Shown piece after piece: positions 25,327-33,868 of a stretch of 56,755 nt of DNA. This stretch comes from an uncultured Fretibacterium sp. (GTDB lineage Bacteria; Synergistota; Synergistia; Synergistales; Aminobacteriaceae), in assembly GCA_937911045.1 (NCBI GenBank), contig CALEPX010000093.1, positions 1 through 56,755 of the forward strand, given 5' to 3'. Below the pieces are notes generated by a model. That model was not told where the DNA came from. It saw only the letters and a list, made by a program, of their open reading frames with translations, and searched no databases. Numbering within the stretch: position 1 is the first letter of the stretch; every line of letters begins with the position of its first letter. The position numbers and the translations under genes were made by a program.

Positions 25327-26418
25327 TTAAAATCCCTTCGATAAAGTCCTTTCAAGTTCAGCGGGGTCATAAGCATTTCTCAAAGCAGCTTCCCGTGTCA
25401 AAACTCCGTCACGAATCAATCGCGACAAATCCTGTTCCATCGTGTGCATTCCAAGCGACGCTCCCGTTTGCATAGTATTTCGCAGCTGATTAGCTTTTCC
25501 CTCACGAATACTCGCACGAACTGCCGGATTCGCGATTAATATTTCCGTTGCACAGGCTCGTCCCGTAGCATTTCCCGAAAAATCCGTCGTAGCTATTAAT
25601 TGCTGCGAACAAATCCCGATCAAAATATACGACAGCTGCAATCGAATCTGATTCTGCTGATGCGGCGGGAACACGTCAATCAATCTCTCGACCGATTGTG
25701 AAGCGTCCTGAGTGTGCAAAGTCCCGAGAACTAAATGTCCGGTTTCTGCCGCTGTGATTGCTGCTGCTATCGTCTCTAAATCGCGCATTTCCCCGATGAG
25801 AATCACGTCAGGATCCTGTCGCAAAACATGTCTGATCGCACTCGCAAAAGTCTGCGTATCCGAACCGACTTCCCTGTGATGAATTATCGCTTTCTTCGAC
25901 GTGTGAATATATTCAATCGGGTCTTCAGCCGTAACGATATGGCAATTTCGCGTCTCATTTATCTCGTTAATGACCGCTGCCAATGTCGAACTTTTCCCCG
26001 AACCTGTCGGACCTGTAGTTAAAAATAAGCCTCTGTGTTTCGCGGCAAAATCTTTCAAAATCGCAGGCAATCCCAATTCTTCAATCGTTCTGATTCTCGA
26101 CGGAATAAACCTGAACACAGCACTGCAACCGCGCAATTCCCTGAACACACTCGCGCGTATTCGAGTACTGCCCTTGCCATTCTCATGCTGAACCGAAAAT
26201 CCGAAATCCAAATCTCCGGTCTTGACATAATTCTCCCATTTTTCGCGCGTGACTAAATCCTGCGTGAACTCATTAATCTGCTGCGGCGTAACTGGCTGAG
26301 CGTCTTTAATCTCAGTCAATTCACCGTTAATTCGCAAACTTGGCGGCAACGTCGAGCTTATATGCAAATCGCTTGCCCCCAGCCTGATGCCTTCCTGAAA
26401 AAATTTCTCAAAGTGTAG
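25327..26418 (-). CDS. pilT: Type IV pilus retraction ATPase PilT
   Basis: Hexameric ATPase that pulls pili back. 363 residues from GTG 26418, which overlaps the pilB end by 11 bases and follows GAGG; a longer frame to 26463 lies wholly inside pilB. Features: GASDLHI N-terminal motif, Walker A GPTGSGKSS (about residue 135), ASP box HREVGSDTQTFASAIRHVLRQDPDVILIGEMRD with Walker B, and His box TGHLVLGTLHT, and the retraction-type AIRE-like segment AVRASIREGK in the C-terminal region. Presence of PilT implies retractable pili, as needed for twitching or DNA uptake. Confidence 0.95.
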   Translation of the reverse strand, partial: LHFEKFFQEGIRLGASDLHISSTLPPSLRINGELTEIKDAQPVTPQQINEFTQDLVTREKWENYVKTGDLDFGFSVQHENGKGSTRIRASVFRELRGCSAVFRFIPSRIRTIEELGLPAILKDFAAKHRGLFLTTGPTGSGKSSTLAAVINEINETRNCHIVTAEDPIEYIHTSKKAIIHHREVGSDTQTFASAIRHVLRQDPDVILIGEMRDLETIAAAITAAETGHLVLGTLHTQDASQSVERLIDVFPPHQQNQIRLQLSYILIGICSQQLIATTDFSGNATGRACATEILIANPAVRASIREGKANQLRNTMQTGASLGMHTMEQDLSRLIRDGVLTREAALRNAYDPAELERTLSKGF

Positions 26419-28108
26419 CACTGACAACTTCCTCCAATGACGTAAATCCTGAAATTGCAGCATTAATTCCGGCTTGTCTCAGCGACTTCATGCCCTTTCT
26501 AACAGCTGCATCACGTAACTCGCCTATTTCCGCATTTCTCGTAATCATATCACGCAGTTCGTCATCTACGACCATTATCTCGTAAATTCCGCGCCTGCCT
26601 TTGTAGCCATTTCTGCATTCACTGCAGCCAACCGGATGAAACGCTCGTGTCCCGTGAGGCAATCCCAATCGAGCGCAAGTGTCCTGTTCGACCTCGTATT
26701 CCTGCCTGCAAAACGGACACAAAACTCGAACCAATCTCTGCGCAACAACTCCGCTCAAAGCTGCCGCAACCAAAAATGGCGGTATGCCCATGTCAACGAT
26801 TCGAGTAATTGCTCCGGGAGCGTCATTCGTGTGCAAAGTCGATAATACGAAATGTCCGGTCAAAGCCGAACGAATTGCAATCTGTGCCGTAACCGTGTCT
26901 CGAATCTCTCCGATCATGAGCTTATCCGGGTCTTGGCGCAAAATTGATCTCAACGCCGACTCAAAACTCAATCCGGCGCGTTCATTCACGTAAACCTGAT
27001 TCACTCCGGGTAAGTAAAACTCGACGGGATCTTCAACCGTTATGATATTCACTTCAGTCGTGTTGAGCTTCTTAAGCATCGAATACAGCGTCGTAGATTT
27101 TCCTGAACCTGTCGGACCAGTAACCAGCAAAATTCCCCACGGTGTCTCACAGAACGTCTGAATTTTCCGTGCGTCCTCACTCTCAAGACCAAGCGACTCA
27201 AGATCAATAAACGAATTATCCTGATCCAAAATTCTCAGAACGATTTTCTCACCGCTCATCGTTGGCAAAGAACTCACTCGCAAATCTATTCGCCGATTAT
27301 CGATTCTGGTCAAGATTCTGCCGTCCTGAGGTCTGCGTTTCTCAGCTATGTCCATGCCGCTGATAATTTTTATTCGCGAAACAACTGACGGGTGAATATT
27401 CACCGGATAATCAAACGCTGTGTATAAAACTCCGTCAACTCGAAATCTTACTCTTGCCGTGGACTCGAAAACTTCAATATGAATATCGCTCGCACCTTCA
27501 CGGACTGCCTGCTGAATCAAGTCATTCACAAGCTTGATTAACGGCGCGTCATCTGTGCGTGAATTAATCGACGAGAGCGTCAGGGGCGTGAAAAGCTCTT
27601 GAACCGTAGTTCTGGCTTGTCCTATTGCGCTTTCAAGATTCGATTGCAGCGTGTAAAGGCGGCTTATATTGCGATCAATATCTGCCTGAGTTGAAACTCC
27701 GATTTTAATATCATGACCTGTTCGCATTCGTATTTCGTCCTGAGCAAACAAATCTAACGGATCAGCCATCGTGATCGTTAATACACCGTTATCGTCAATC
27801 ATCAATGGGATCACGTTCAATCTCTCAGCCATTTGTCGCGGCAGTAGTCTAATTGCTGCTGGTGTCGGGTGATACGCGTTCAGCTTGAAGAACGGCAATC
27901 TCAACTGACTTGCCAGAGCTTCAGCCAAGTGTGTCTGAGTAATTGCTCCGGTCAAAATGAGAATCTCGCCGAGTTTTTTCCCTGAACCTTTCTGTTTCGC
28001 TAGAGCGTCCGTTAATTGCGCCTGAGTTATCGCGCCGGATGTAACGAGTAAATCTCCCAGTCTGATTTTTTTCGGAGCTTGTTCTTGTTCTTGTGATGGA
28101 TTTGCCAT
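26408..28108 (-). CDS. pilB: Type IV pilus assembly ATPase PilB (GspE family)
   Basis: Motor for pilus extension. The 566 residues begin with two consecutive GspE N-terminal (MshEN-like) segments, RLGDLLVTSGAITQAQL and KLGEILILTGAITQTHLAEAL, followed by the N2 domain and the ATPase core with Walker A GPTGSGKST (about residue 330), DPVEFYLPGVNQVYVNERAG (Asp box), Walker B DKLMIGEIRD and His box HFVLSTLHTNDA. A zinc-binding tetracysteine (CPFC...CSEC) precedes the C-terminal helices. MshEN modules in related ATPases bind cyclic di-GMP, so second-messenger control is possible. It starts 7 bases after the hisS end. Confidence 0.95.
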   Translation of the reverse strand: MANPSQEQEQAPKKIRLGDLLVTSGAITQAQLTDALAKQKGSGKKLGEILILTGAITQTHLAEALASQLRLPFFKLNAYHPTPAAIRLLPRQMAERLNVIPLMIDDNGVLTITMADPLDLFAQDEIRMRTGHDIKIGVSTQADIDRNISRLYTLQSNLESAIGQARTTVQELFTPLTLSSINSRTDDAPLIKLVNDLIQQAVREGASDIHIEVFESTARVRFRVDGVLYTAFDYPVNIHPSVVSRIKIISGMDIAEKRRPQDGRILTRIDNRRIDLRVSSLPTMSGEKIVLRILDQDNSFIDLESLGLESEDARKIQTFCETPWGILLVTGPTGSGKSTTLYSMLKKLNTTEVNIITVEDPVEFYLPGVNQVYVNERAGLSFESALRSILRQDPDKLMIGEIRDTVTAQIAIRSALTGHFVLSTLHTNDAPGAITRIVDMGIPPFLVAAALSGVVAQRLVRVLCPFCRQEYEVEQDTCARLGLPHGTRAFHPVGCSECRNGYKGRRGIYEIMVVDDELRDMITRNAEIGELRDAAVRKGMKSLRQAGINAAISGFTSLEEVVSATL

Positions 28109-28114
28109 TTCGAA

Positions 28115-29557
28115 TCACAAATTTGCGCTCAGGTAATCAAACGCTTCGTCTAAACTATCAAGCTTCAATATGCCGTCAGAATCACTTGCGCGTTTTTTCT
28201 CAAGAACGTTCTTGATATTAGTTACGTGATCGCGTTCCTGCTCCAGAATTTCCAGAGCCTTATCGACAAACCCCGTAGATTTCTGAGCCAGCACGTTCTT
28301 AATATCAACGAATTTCTCACGTTCACGATCAAGAATTTTCGAGACAATCCCGACACCGGAATCATCTTTACTATCTTTGCTGCGAATCTCGAATTTGCCG
28401 TCTTTCACGATACACGATAATTTGCAGCTCGACGCGTTACGAATCTGATTCTTGAACGAACGCCCTGCAATATCACATTCAACATGAACGCCGGCATTCC
28501 GCAATTTGTGCGTGAGAATTTGCGCCTCAATCCGGGATTCTTCGTCATCAGCAACAACGTAAATCTCAGGCTCAGGAATTTCCCCGAACGAACAGCCCTG
28601 CTCTTCCATGACAAGAACAATCCGGTCAAGTCCGCAAGCAAAGCCAACTCCGGGAATTTTCACGCTCGAACCGACAGCATTCGCCAAATTATCATAACGT
28701 CCGCCGCCTGCAACAGCATTCTGCGCACCCAAATCCCCAGAAAGAATTTCATACGCCGTCTTCGTGTAATAATCCAGACCTCGAACTAATCGCTTGTCAA
28801 TCCTGTACTTGAATCCCAAACGCTCAAGCCCGGCACGAACTTTCTCAAAATGCTCACGGCAGTCATCGTCGAGAAAATCATAAATATCCGGAGCATTATC
28901 AGCAATTTTTCCGCACTCAGGATTCTTGCAATCCAAAATTCTCAGCGGATTTCGTTCAAGCCTGGCTAAACATGATTCGCACAATTCAGACTTGTGAGCC
29001 GAGAAATATTCATGCAGCTTGTCGCGATAAATCTTCCTGCAATTTTCACAGCCAACGGAATTTATGACAACTTCGAGATTTTTAAGCCCCAATCTCCGGA
29101 ACAATTCAATCGACAGGTCTATAATTTCTACATCGGCTTCGGGATTTTCGATTCCCAGACATTCCGCGTCAATCTGGTAGAACTGACGATAACGCCCCTT
29201 CTGAGGTCTCTCGTACCTGAACATCGCGCCCCATGACCATAATTTCGCAAAAGCTCCCTGTGCGCAAAGATTATTCTCAAGAGCTGCACGCATAATTCCA
29301 GCCGTAGCTTCTGGTCTGAGTGTAATGCTTCGATCAGAGCGATCCGTGAACGTGTACATTTCTTTCTCGACAATATCCGTCGTCTCACCAACTCCGCGCG
29401 AGAATAATTCCGTGTGTTCGAACATCGGCAGCATAATCCGGGAAAATCCGAAATCCCTCATGACTTCCGCAGCCGTGTTTATAACATATTCCCATTTCCA
29501 TGACTCAGCAGGCAAAATATCTCGTGTGCCTCTGGGTGCTTTGATAATTTCTGACAT
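28115..29557 (-). CDS. hisS: Histidyl-tRNA synthetase with repetitive C-terminal extension
   Basis: Class II synthetase charging tRNA-His. Motifs: APRGTRDILP at the start, MFRYERPQKGRYRQFYQIDAE (motif 2), the His-binding LVRGLDYYT, and AVAGGGRYDNL plus GVGFACGLDRI (motif 3). The enzyme proper ends near residue 400; an added tail of about 75 residues contains two similar copies of an ILxxERxxxxxIKNVLxxK unit, predicted helical, which normal HisS (about 420 aa) lacks. ATG 29557 was preferred over 29563 because GGGAGAGG is then about 8 bases upstream. It is 27 bases after mgtE and directly before the pilus genes. Confidence 0.95.
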   Translation of the reverse strand: MSEIIKAPRGTRDILPAESWKWEYVINTAAEVMRDFGFSRIMLPMFEHTELFSRGVGETTDIVEKEMYTFTDRSDRSITLRPEATAGIMRAALENNLCAQGAFAKLWSWGAMFRYERPQKGRYRQFYQIDAECLGIENPEADVEIIDLSIELFRRLGLKNLEVVINSVGCENCRKIYRDKLHEYFSAHKSELCESCLARLERNPLRILDCKNPECGKIADNAPDIYDFLDDDCREHFEKVRAGLERLGFKYRIDKRLVRGLDYYTKTAYEILSGDLGAQNAVAGGGRYDNLANAVGSSVKIPGVGFACGLDRIVLVMEEQGCSFGEIPEPEIYVVADDEESRIEAQILTHKLRNAGVHVECDIAGRSFKNQIRNASSCKLSCIVKDGKFEIRSKDSKDDSGVGIVSKILDREREKFVDIKNVLAQKSTGFVDKALEILEQERDHVTNIKNVLEKKRASDSDGILKLDSLDEAFDYLSANL

Positions 29558-29584
29558 AATCATAACCTCTCCCGTAAAAATTTT

Positions 29585-30952
29585 CTATACCATCATGATC
29601 TTGCTTGCGACAAAAAAATACATCGTCAAGCTCCCTGCGTCAACAATCGTCGTTACAATCGGTGACGCCATCAACGCCGGATCAAATCCCAACGCTCGCG
29701 CCAATAACGGCAGCATTCCGCCAATCGTCTGCGCAAAAATTACCGTAGCAAATAAGCTTATGCCGACAACTAACGCTAACAGAACATCGCCGCTGATTGC
29801 GTATTTATAAGCGAAATTCACAATCGCAAGCGCGCCTCCGACCATTAAACTCACGCGCAATTCTTTGAACAGGACTTTGAACGCGTCTTTGAGTTTCAAT
29901 TCGCCAATCGCAATCGCACGAATTACAAGCGTAGAAGACTGTGAGCCAGCATTTCCGCCCGTGTCCATCAACATCGGGATCGAAGCTATCAACGCCGGCA
30001 ATGCTGCAAAAACTGATTGATAATGCGTGATAATCTGCCCGGAAAATGTCGCCGAAATCATCAGGATCATAAGCCAGATTATTCTCTTGCGCGCGAGTTC
30101 GAAAATTCCCATGTCCAGATACGAATCATCAAACGGCAAAATCGCTGCCATCTTGTGAAAATCTTCTGTGCTTTCTTCTTCCATGACTTCCATTGCGTCA
30201 TCAACCGTTACAATTCCGACTAAATGCTTTTGCGAGTCAACAACCGGTAACGCCATGAAATCATATTTCTGAAACAGTTCCGTAACTTTTTCACGATCAT
30301 CGTTCGTATTAACCGTTATTAAATTCGCGTCCGTCATAATATCAAGAATGCGATCTTCGTATTTCGATAATAACATCGTCTTCACCGTGACAACTCCGAT
30401 CAAAACTCTCTTGGGATCAACAACATAGCACGTGTACAGCGTCTCTTTATCCGTGCCGACTTCGCGAATGTGCCTGAAAGATTCTTCGACAGTCATGTTG
30501 GGTTTCAGCTCGATATATTCCGTCGTCATTATGCTGCCGGCAGAATCTTCTTTGTATTGCAAGAGCTGGTTTATGCCTTTGCGAGTTTCGGGGCTTGCAC
30601 TTTCGAGAATGCGTTTCACAACGTCCGCTGGCATTTCCTCGACCAAATCCGCAGCATCGTCAAGAAATAATTCGTCAATGATTCGTCCTAATTCCGGAGC
30701 GGTTAATTGCGAAACGAGTTCTTCCTGCGTGTCGGATTCCAAATACGCGAAAACATCTGCAGCCGTATCTTTCTGCAACGCCCTGAAAAGCCTGACGCGG
30801 CGTTCCGGATCCAACTCGTCAAAAGCATCGGCTAAATCCGCGGTATTCGCGTCCTCAAGAAGCGTTCTCAGATCTTTGATATTCTTCGTCTCGATTAATT
30901 CATTTATTTTCGCAAGCAATTTCTCTTTCTCCTGATCATTATAAATTCTCAT
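29585..30952 (-). CDS. mgtE: Magnesium transporter MgtE
   Basis: Homodimeric Mg2+-gated channel. The 455 residues comprise an N-terminal superhelical domain (about 1-130, with repeated DLADAFDELDPERR-type motifs), two CBS domains (about 135-255, IMTTEYIELKPNMTVEES and IMTDANLITVNTNDD) and a C-terminal five-helix membrane domain with PMLMDTGGNAGSQSSTLVIRAIA, the conserved pore segment. A longer-than-usual intergenic region upstream is shared with the aminotransferase. No M-box riboswitch was recognised in the 149 bases before the start. A ribosome site is not obvious. Confidence 0.96.
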   Translation of the reverse strand: MRIYNDQEKEKLLAKINELIETKNIKDLRTLLEDANTADLADAFDELDPERRVRLFRALQKDTAADVFAYLESDTQEELVSQLTAPELGRIIDELFLDDAADLVEEMPADVVKRILESASPETRKGINQLLQYKEDSAGSIMTTEYIELKPNMTVEESFRHIREVGTDKETLYTCYVVDPKRVLIGVVTVKTMLLSKYEDRILDIMTDANLITVNTNDDREKVTELFQKYDFMALPVVDSQKHLVGIVTVDDAMEVMEEESTEDFHKMAAILPFDDSYLDMGIFELARKRIIWLMILMISATFSGQIITHYQSVFAALPALIASIPMLMDTGGNAGSQSSTLVIRAIAIGELKLKDAFKVLFKELRVSLMVGGALAIVNFAYKYAISGDVLLALVVGISLFATVIFAQTIGGMLPLLARALGFDPALMASPIVTTIVDAGSLTMYFFVASKIMMV

Positions 30953-31101
30953 AATAATTATATTGCATTACGCGGCAATTTCACGAGAAAATCACGAAAA
31001 AATCTCGGCGGAATATTGCAAAAATTGCGAATTAAAACTAAAATCGTTCCTAAAAAATTATTGCATTTATTACATGACATGAAAGGATTTGAAAATTTAT
31101 T

Positions 31102-32283
31102 ATGCCCGGACTTAGTCACAGAGTAGGGACTTTCACGGACTCTGTTATTCGACGAATGACACGAATCTGCAACAAATACGGCGCAATTAATTTATCGCAG
31201 GGTTTTCCGGATTGGGATCCCCCGAAAGAAATGACGGACTCTCTCGCAAAAGCTGCACACACTGGACCGCACCAGTACGCAATCACATTCGGCGCGAAAA
31301 ATTTACGTGAGGCAATCTGCGCTAAACAGAGCAAGGCAATCAATCGCGAAATTAATCCCGAAACCGAAATCGTAATCACATGCGGCAGTACTGAATCCAT
31401 GATGTGCGCAATGATGACGATATGCAATCCCGGCGACAAAGTGTTAATCTTCTCACCGTTCTACGAAAATTACGGCGCGGATACGATTTTATCCGGAGCA
31501 GAACCGATTTACGTGCCGCTCGTTCCGCCAGATTACAATTACGACATAAATTTAATCGAGGACGGCTTCAAAGCTGGTGCAAAAGCGATAATAATCTGCA
31601 ACCCGTCGAACCCGTGCGGAAAAGTTTTCACTCGCGAAGAATTAACCGAAATCGGCGCACTCGCCCTGAAATATGACGCGTATATTGTCACAGATGAAGT
31701 CTACGAACACATAATCTTTGACCCGTACAAACATGTTTACGCTTCAGGATTGCCCGGATTATTCGACAACGTAATCACCTGCAACTCGCTGTCAAAAACT
31801 TACTCGATTACCGGCTGGAGAATCGGCTACTTAATCGGCAACGCAAAATTCGTCGATGGCGCGCGAAAAGTTCACGATTTCCTGACCGTCGGAGCTGCTG
31901 CACCATTACAGGAAGCTGCTGTAGCCGGACTGAATTTCCCCGAGAGCTATTACGATCACGTCAAAGAAATATACACCGCACGGCGCAATCAATTCATCAA
32001 AGGTCTCGACGAAATCGGACTCAAACACAACATTCCGCAAGGCTCGTATTTCGTAATGGTAAATATTCAGGATTTTCTGGATTTGCCGCAATTCAAAGAC
32101 TGGACGGATTTGGAATTTTGCGAGTGGGTCATAAAAAATATCGGTGTTGCAGCTGTGCCGGGATCGAGTTTCTTCAGAGAGCCGGTTAATAATCTTATAC
32201 GATTCCATTTTGCGCGTTCTGAAGCTACGATTGCTGAGTGCATTAACAGACTTTCAAAACTTGGGGAACTCTTGAAAAAGTAA
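31102..32283 (+). CDS. Class I/II PLP-dependent aminotransferase
   Basis: Fold-type I aminotransferase, 393 residues. The Schiff-base Lys lies in SLSKTYSITGWRIGY (about residue 232). Other features: INLSQGFPDW near the start, CGSTESMMCAMMTICNPGDKVL, NPSNPCGKVF, and the YIVTDEVYEHI Asp/Tyr pair binding pyridine N and O3'. The QGFPDWDPP N-terminus is typical of the kynurenine/methionine aminotransferase-like group, which transaminate methionine, glutamine or aromatic amino acids, but substrate cannot be fixed. The ATG at 31102 is about 14 bases after GAAAGGA, a rather long spacing. Nine bases separate it from mnmA. Confidence 0.93.
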   Translation: MPGLSHRVGTFTDSVIRRMTRICNKYGAINLSQGFPDWDPPKEMTDSLAKAAHTGPHQYAITFGAKNLREAICAKQSKAINREINPETEIVITCGSTESMMCAMMTICNPGDKVLIFSPFYENYGADTILSGAEPIYVPLVPPDYNYDINLIEDGFKAGAKAIIICNPSNPCGKVFTREELTEIGALALKYDAYIVTDEVYEHIIFDPYKHVYASGLPGLFDNVITCNSLSKTYSITGWRIGYLIGNAKFVDGARKVHDFLTVGAAAPLQEAAVAGLNFPESYYDHVKEIYTARRNQFIKGLDEIGLKHNIPQGSYFVMVNIQDFLDLPQFKDWTDLEFCEWVIKNIGVAAVPGSSFFREPVNNLIRFHFARSEATIAECINRLSKLGELLKK

Positions 32284-32292
32284 ATAATCCGA

Positions 32293-33375
32293 ATGGGAAT
32301 ATTAATTGCTATGAGCGGAGGCGTTGATTCGAGCGTTTCCGCTTATTTGATGCGTGAAAAATATCATGAGTGTGTAGGCGCAACGATGATTTTATTCCTG
32401 AACGAGGCTCTGGGGATTTCGTCGCGTCACCCATGCTGCACGTTCGAGAATATTCAGGATGCGAAGAAAATCTGCGAATTACTCGGAATTAGACACGAAG
32501 TCCTGAATTACATGTCCGAATTTGAAGAGCGCGTTATCAAGAATTTCGTCAGTGTTTACGAATCCGGCGGAACTCCGAACCCGTGTATCGAGTGCAATAG
32601 ATTCTTAAAATTCGATACGTTAATGCAACACGCGAAAAATTTGCAGCTCGGGAAAATTGCAACGGGACATTACGCGAAAATTTCCCGGGATAATTCGGGG
32701 CGATACCTGCTCAAGAAAGCCAAAGACACATCACGCGACCAATCTTACGTGTTATACATGCTCACTCAGGCGCAATTATCAAATCTGGAATTTCCGCTGG
32801 GAGATTTGCTGAAATCCGAAGTGCGAGAGATTGCTGCGTCACAGAATTTCACGAACGCCCGCAAACATGATTCGCAGGATATTTGTTTCGTTCCGGACGG
32901 CGATTACGCGAGTTTTATCCAGAATTACACCGGAAAAAATTACGACACCGGAAATTTCGTCGATACTTGCGGAAAAATTCTTGGCTGCCATAAAGGCGTG
33001 ATTCACTACACAGTCGGACAGCGTCGGGGCTTGGGAATTTCTGCGAAGGCGAGATTATACGTGACGAATATTGACCCGGCAAGCAATAACATAACACTTG
33101 CTTACGAGAACGAGAGCGAATTATTCTACAAAGGCGTGAAGGCTCGCAACGTGAATTTAATCGCACTCGAACGAATCACAAATCATCTTGACGCACGTGT
33201 GAAAATCCGCTACAGACAACGCGAAATTCCGGCGAAAATTTTCCAGACAGGCTCAGATGAATTATACGTAGAATTTTCCGAGGCACAAAAAGCTCCTGCA
33301 ACCGGTCAATCAGTCGTTATTTATGATGGCGATGTCGTAATCGGCGGTGGAATTATTACTGAACGTGTGAAGTGA
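32293..33375 (+). CDS. mnmA: tRNA-specific 2-thiouridylase MnmA
   Basis: Thiolates U34 in tRNA-Lys, -Glu and -Gln, using ATP and persulfide sulfur. It has the PP-loop AMSGGVDSSVSAYLM at the N-terminus, catalytic Cys in NPCIECNRFLKF (about residue 97), second Cys in QDICFVPDGDY (about residue 197), and the GHYAKI and HYTVGQRRGLGI tRNA/ATP contact motifs. The C-terminal beta-barrel is complete (360 aa). The first segment lacks some of the usual N-terminal residues but the PP-loop is intact. Confidence 0.97.
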   Translation: MGILIAMSGGVDSSVSAYLMREKYHECVGATMILFLNEALGISSRHPCCTFENIQDAKKICELLGIRHEVLNYMSEFEERVIKNFVSVYESGGTPNPCIECNRFLKFDTLMQHAKNLQLGKIATGHYAKISRDNSGRYLLKKAKDTSRDQSYVLYMLTQAQLSNLEFPLGDLLKSEVREIAASQNFTNARKHDSQDICFVPDGDYASFIQNYTGKNYDTGNFVDTCGKILGCHKGVIHYTVGQRRGLGISAKARLYVTNIDPASNNITLAYENESELFYKGVKARNVNLIALERITNHLDARVKIRYRQREIPAKIFQTGSDELYVEFSEAQKAPATGQSVVIYDGDVVIGGGIITERVK

Positions 33376-33424
33376 TTATTGCGCAAAAAAGACACGAACT
33401 CGCGAACGAATCCGTGCCAAAATT

Positions 33425-33868
33425 TCATGCTCTGCCAGTGCTGCCAAATCCTCCAGAGCCGCGTTCTGTCTCATCAAGCGAATCGACTTCCAAAAATTCT
33501 GCCCTAACAACCGGTGCGAAAATCATTTGTGCGATTCGATCTCCGGATTTTATCTCGAATTTCTCACGCCCAAGATTCATGACTATCACACAAATTTCAC
33601 CGCGATAATCTGCGTCAATCGTGCCGGGCGTGTTCGGGATTACGATTCCGTGTTTGAGTGCCAAGCCGCTTCGGGGTCTAATCTGTGCCTCGTAATTCTC
33701 CGGAAGCGCAATTTTGATTCCAGTCGGGATTAACGCACGCTCGCCAGATTCAATCACGCAATCAATCATCGAACGCAAATCTACTCCGGCAGAATTTCCA
33801 GTCGCATATTCCGGAATTTTCACGCGCGCGTCCAGTTTATGGATCTTCACGCAAATATTACTCGCCAT
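33425..33868 (-). CDS. dut: dUTP diphosphatase
   Basis: Hydrolyses dUTP to dUMP, keeping uracil out of DNA and supplying the thymidylate precursor. All five trimeric-dUTPase motifs are present in 147 residues: SAGVDLRS, RPRSGLALKHGI, GTIDADYRGEI with the catalytic Asp, DRIAQMIFAP, and the C-terminal GSGGFGSTG flap. The ATG lies 11 bases inside the pnp 3' end, so the two are translationally coupled. Confidence 0.97.
   Translation of the reverse strand: MASNICVKIHKLDARVKIPEYATGNSAGVDLRSMIDCVIESGERALIPTGIKIALPENYEAQIRPRSGLALKHGIVIPNTPGTIDADYRGEICVIVMNLGREKFEIKSGDRIAQMIFAPVVRAEFLEVDSLDETERGSGGFGSTGRA

Noticed and set aside
30953..31101. M-box riboswitch before mgtE
   Set aside because: No conserved M-box stems were found in the 149-base gap.
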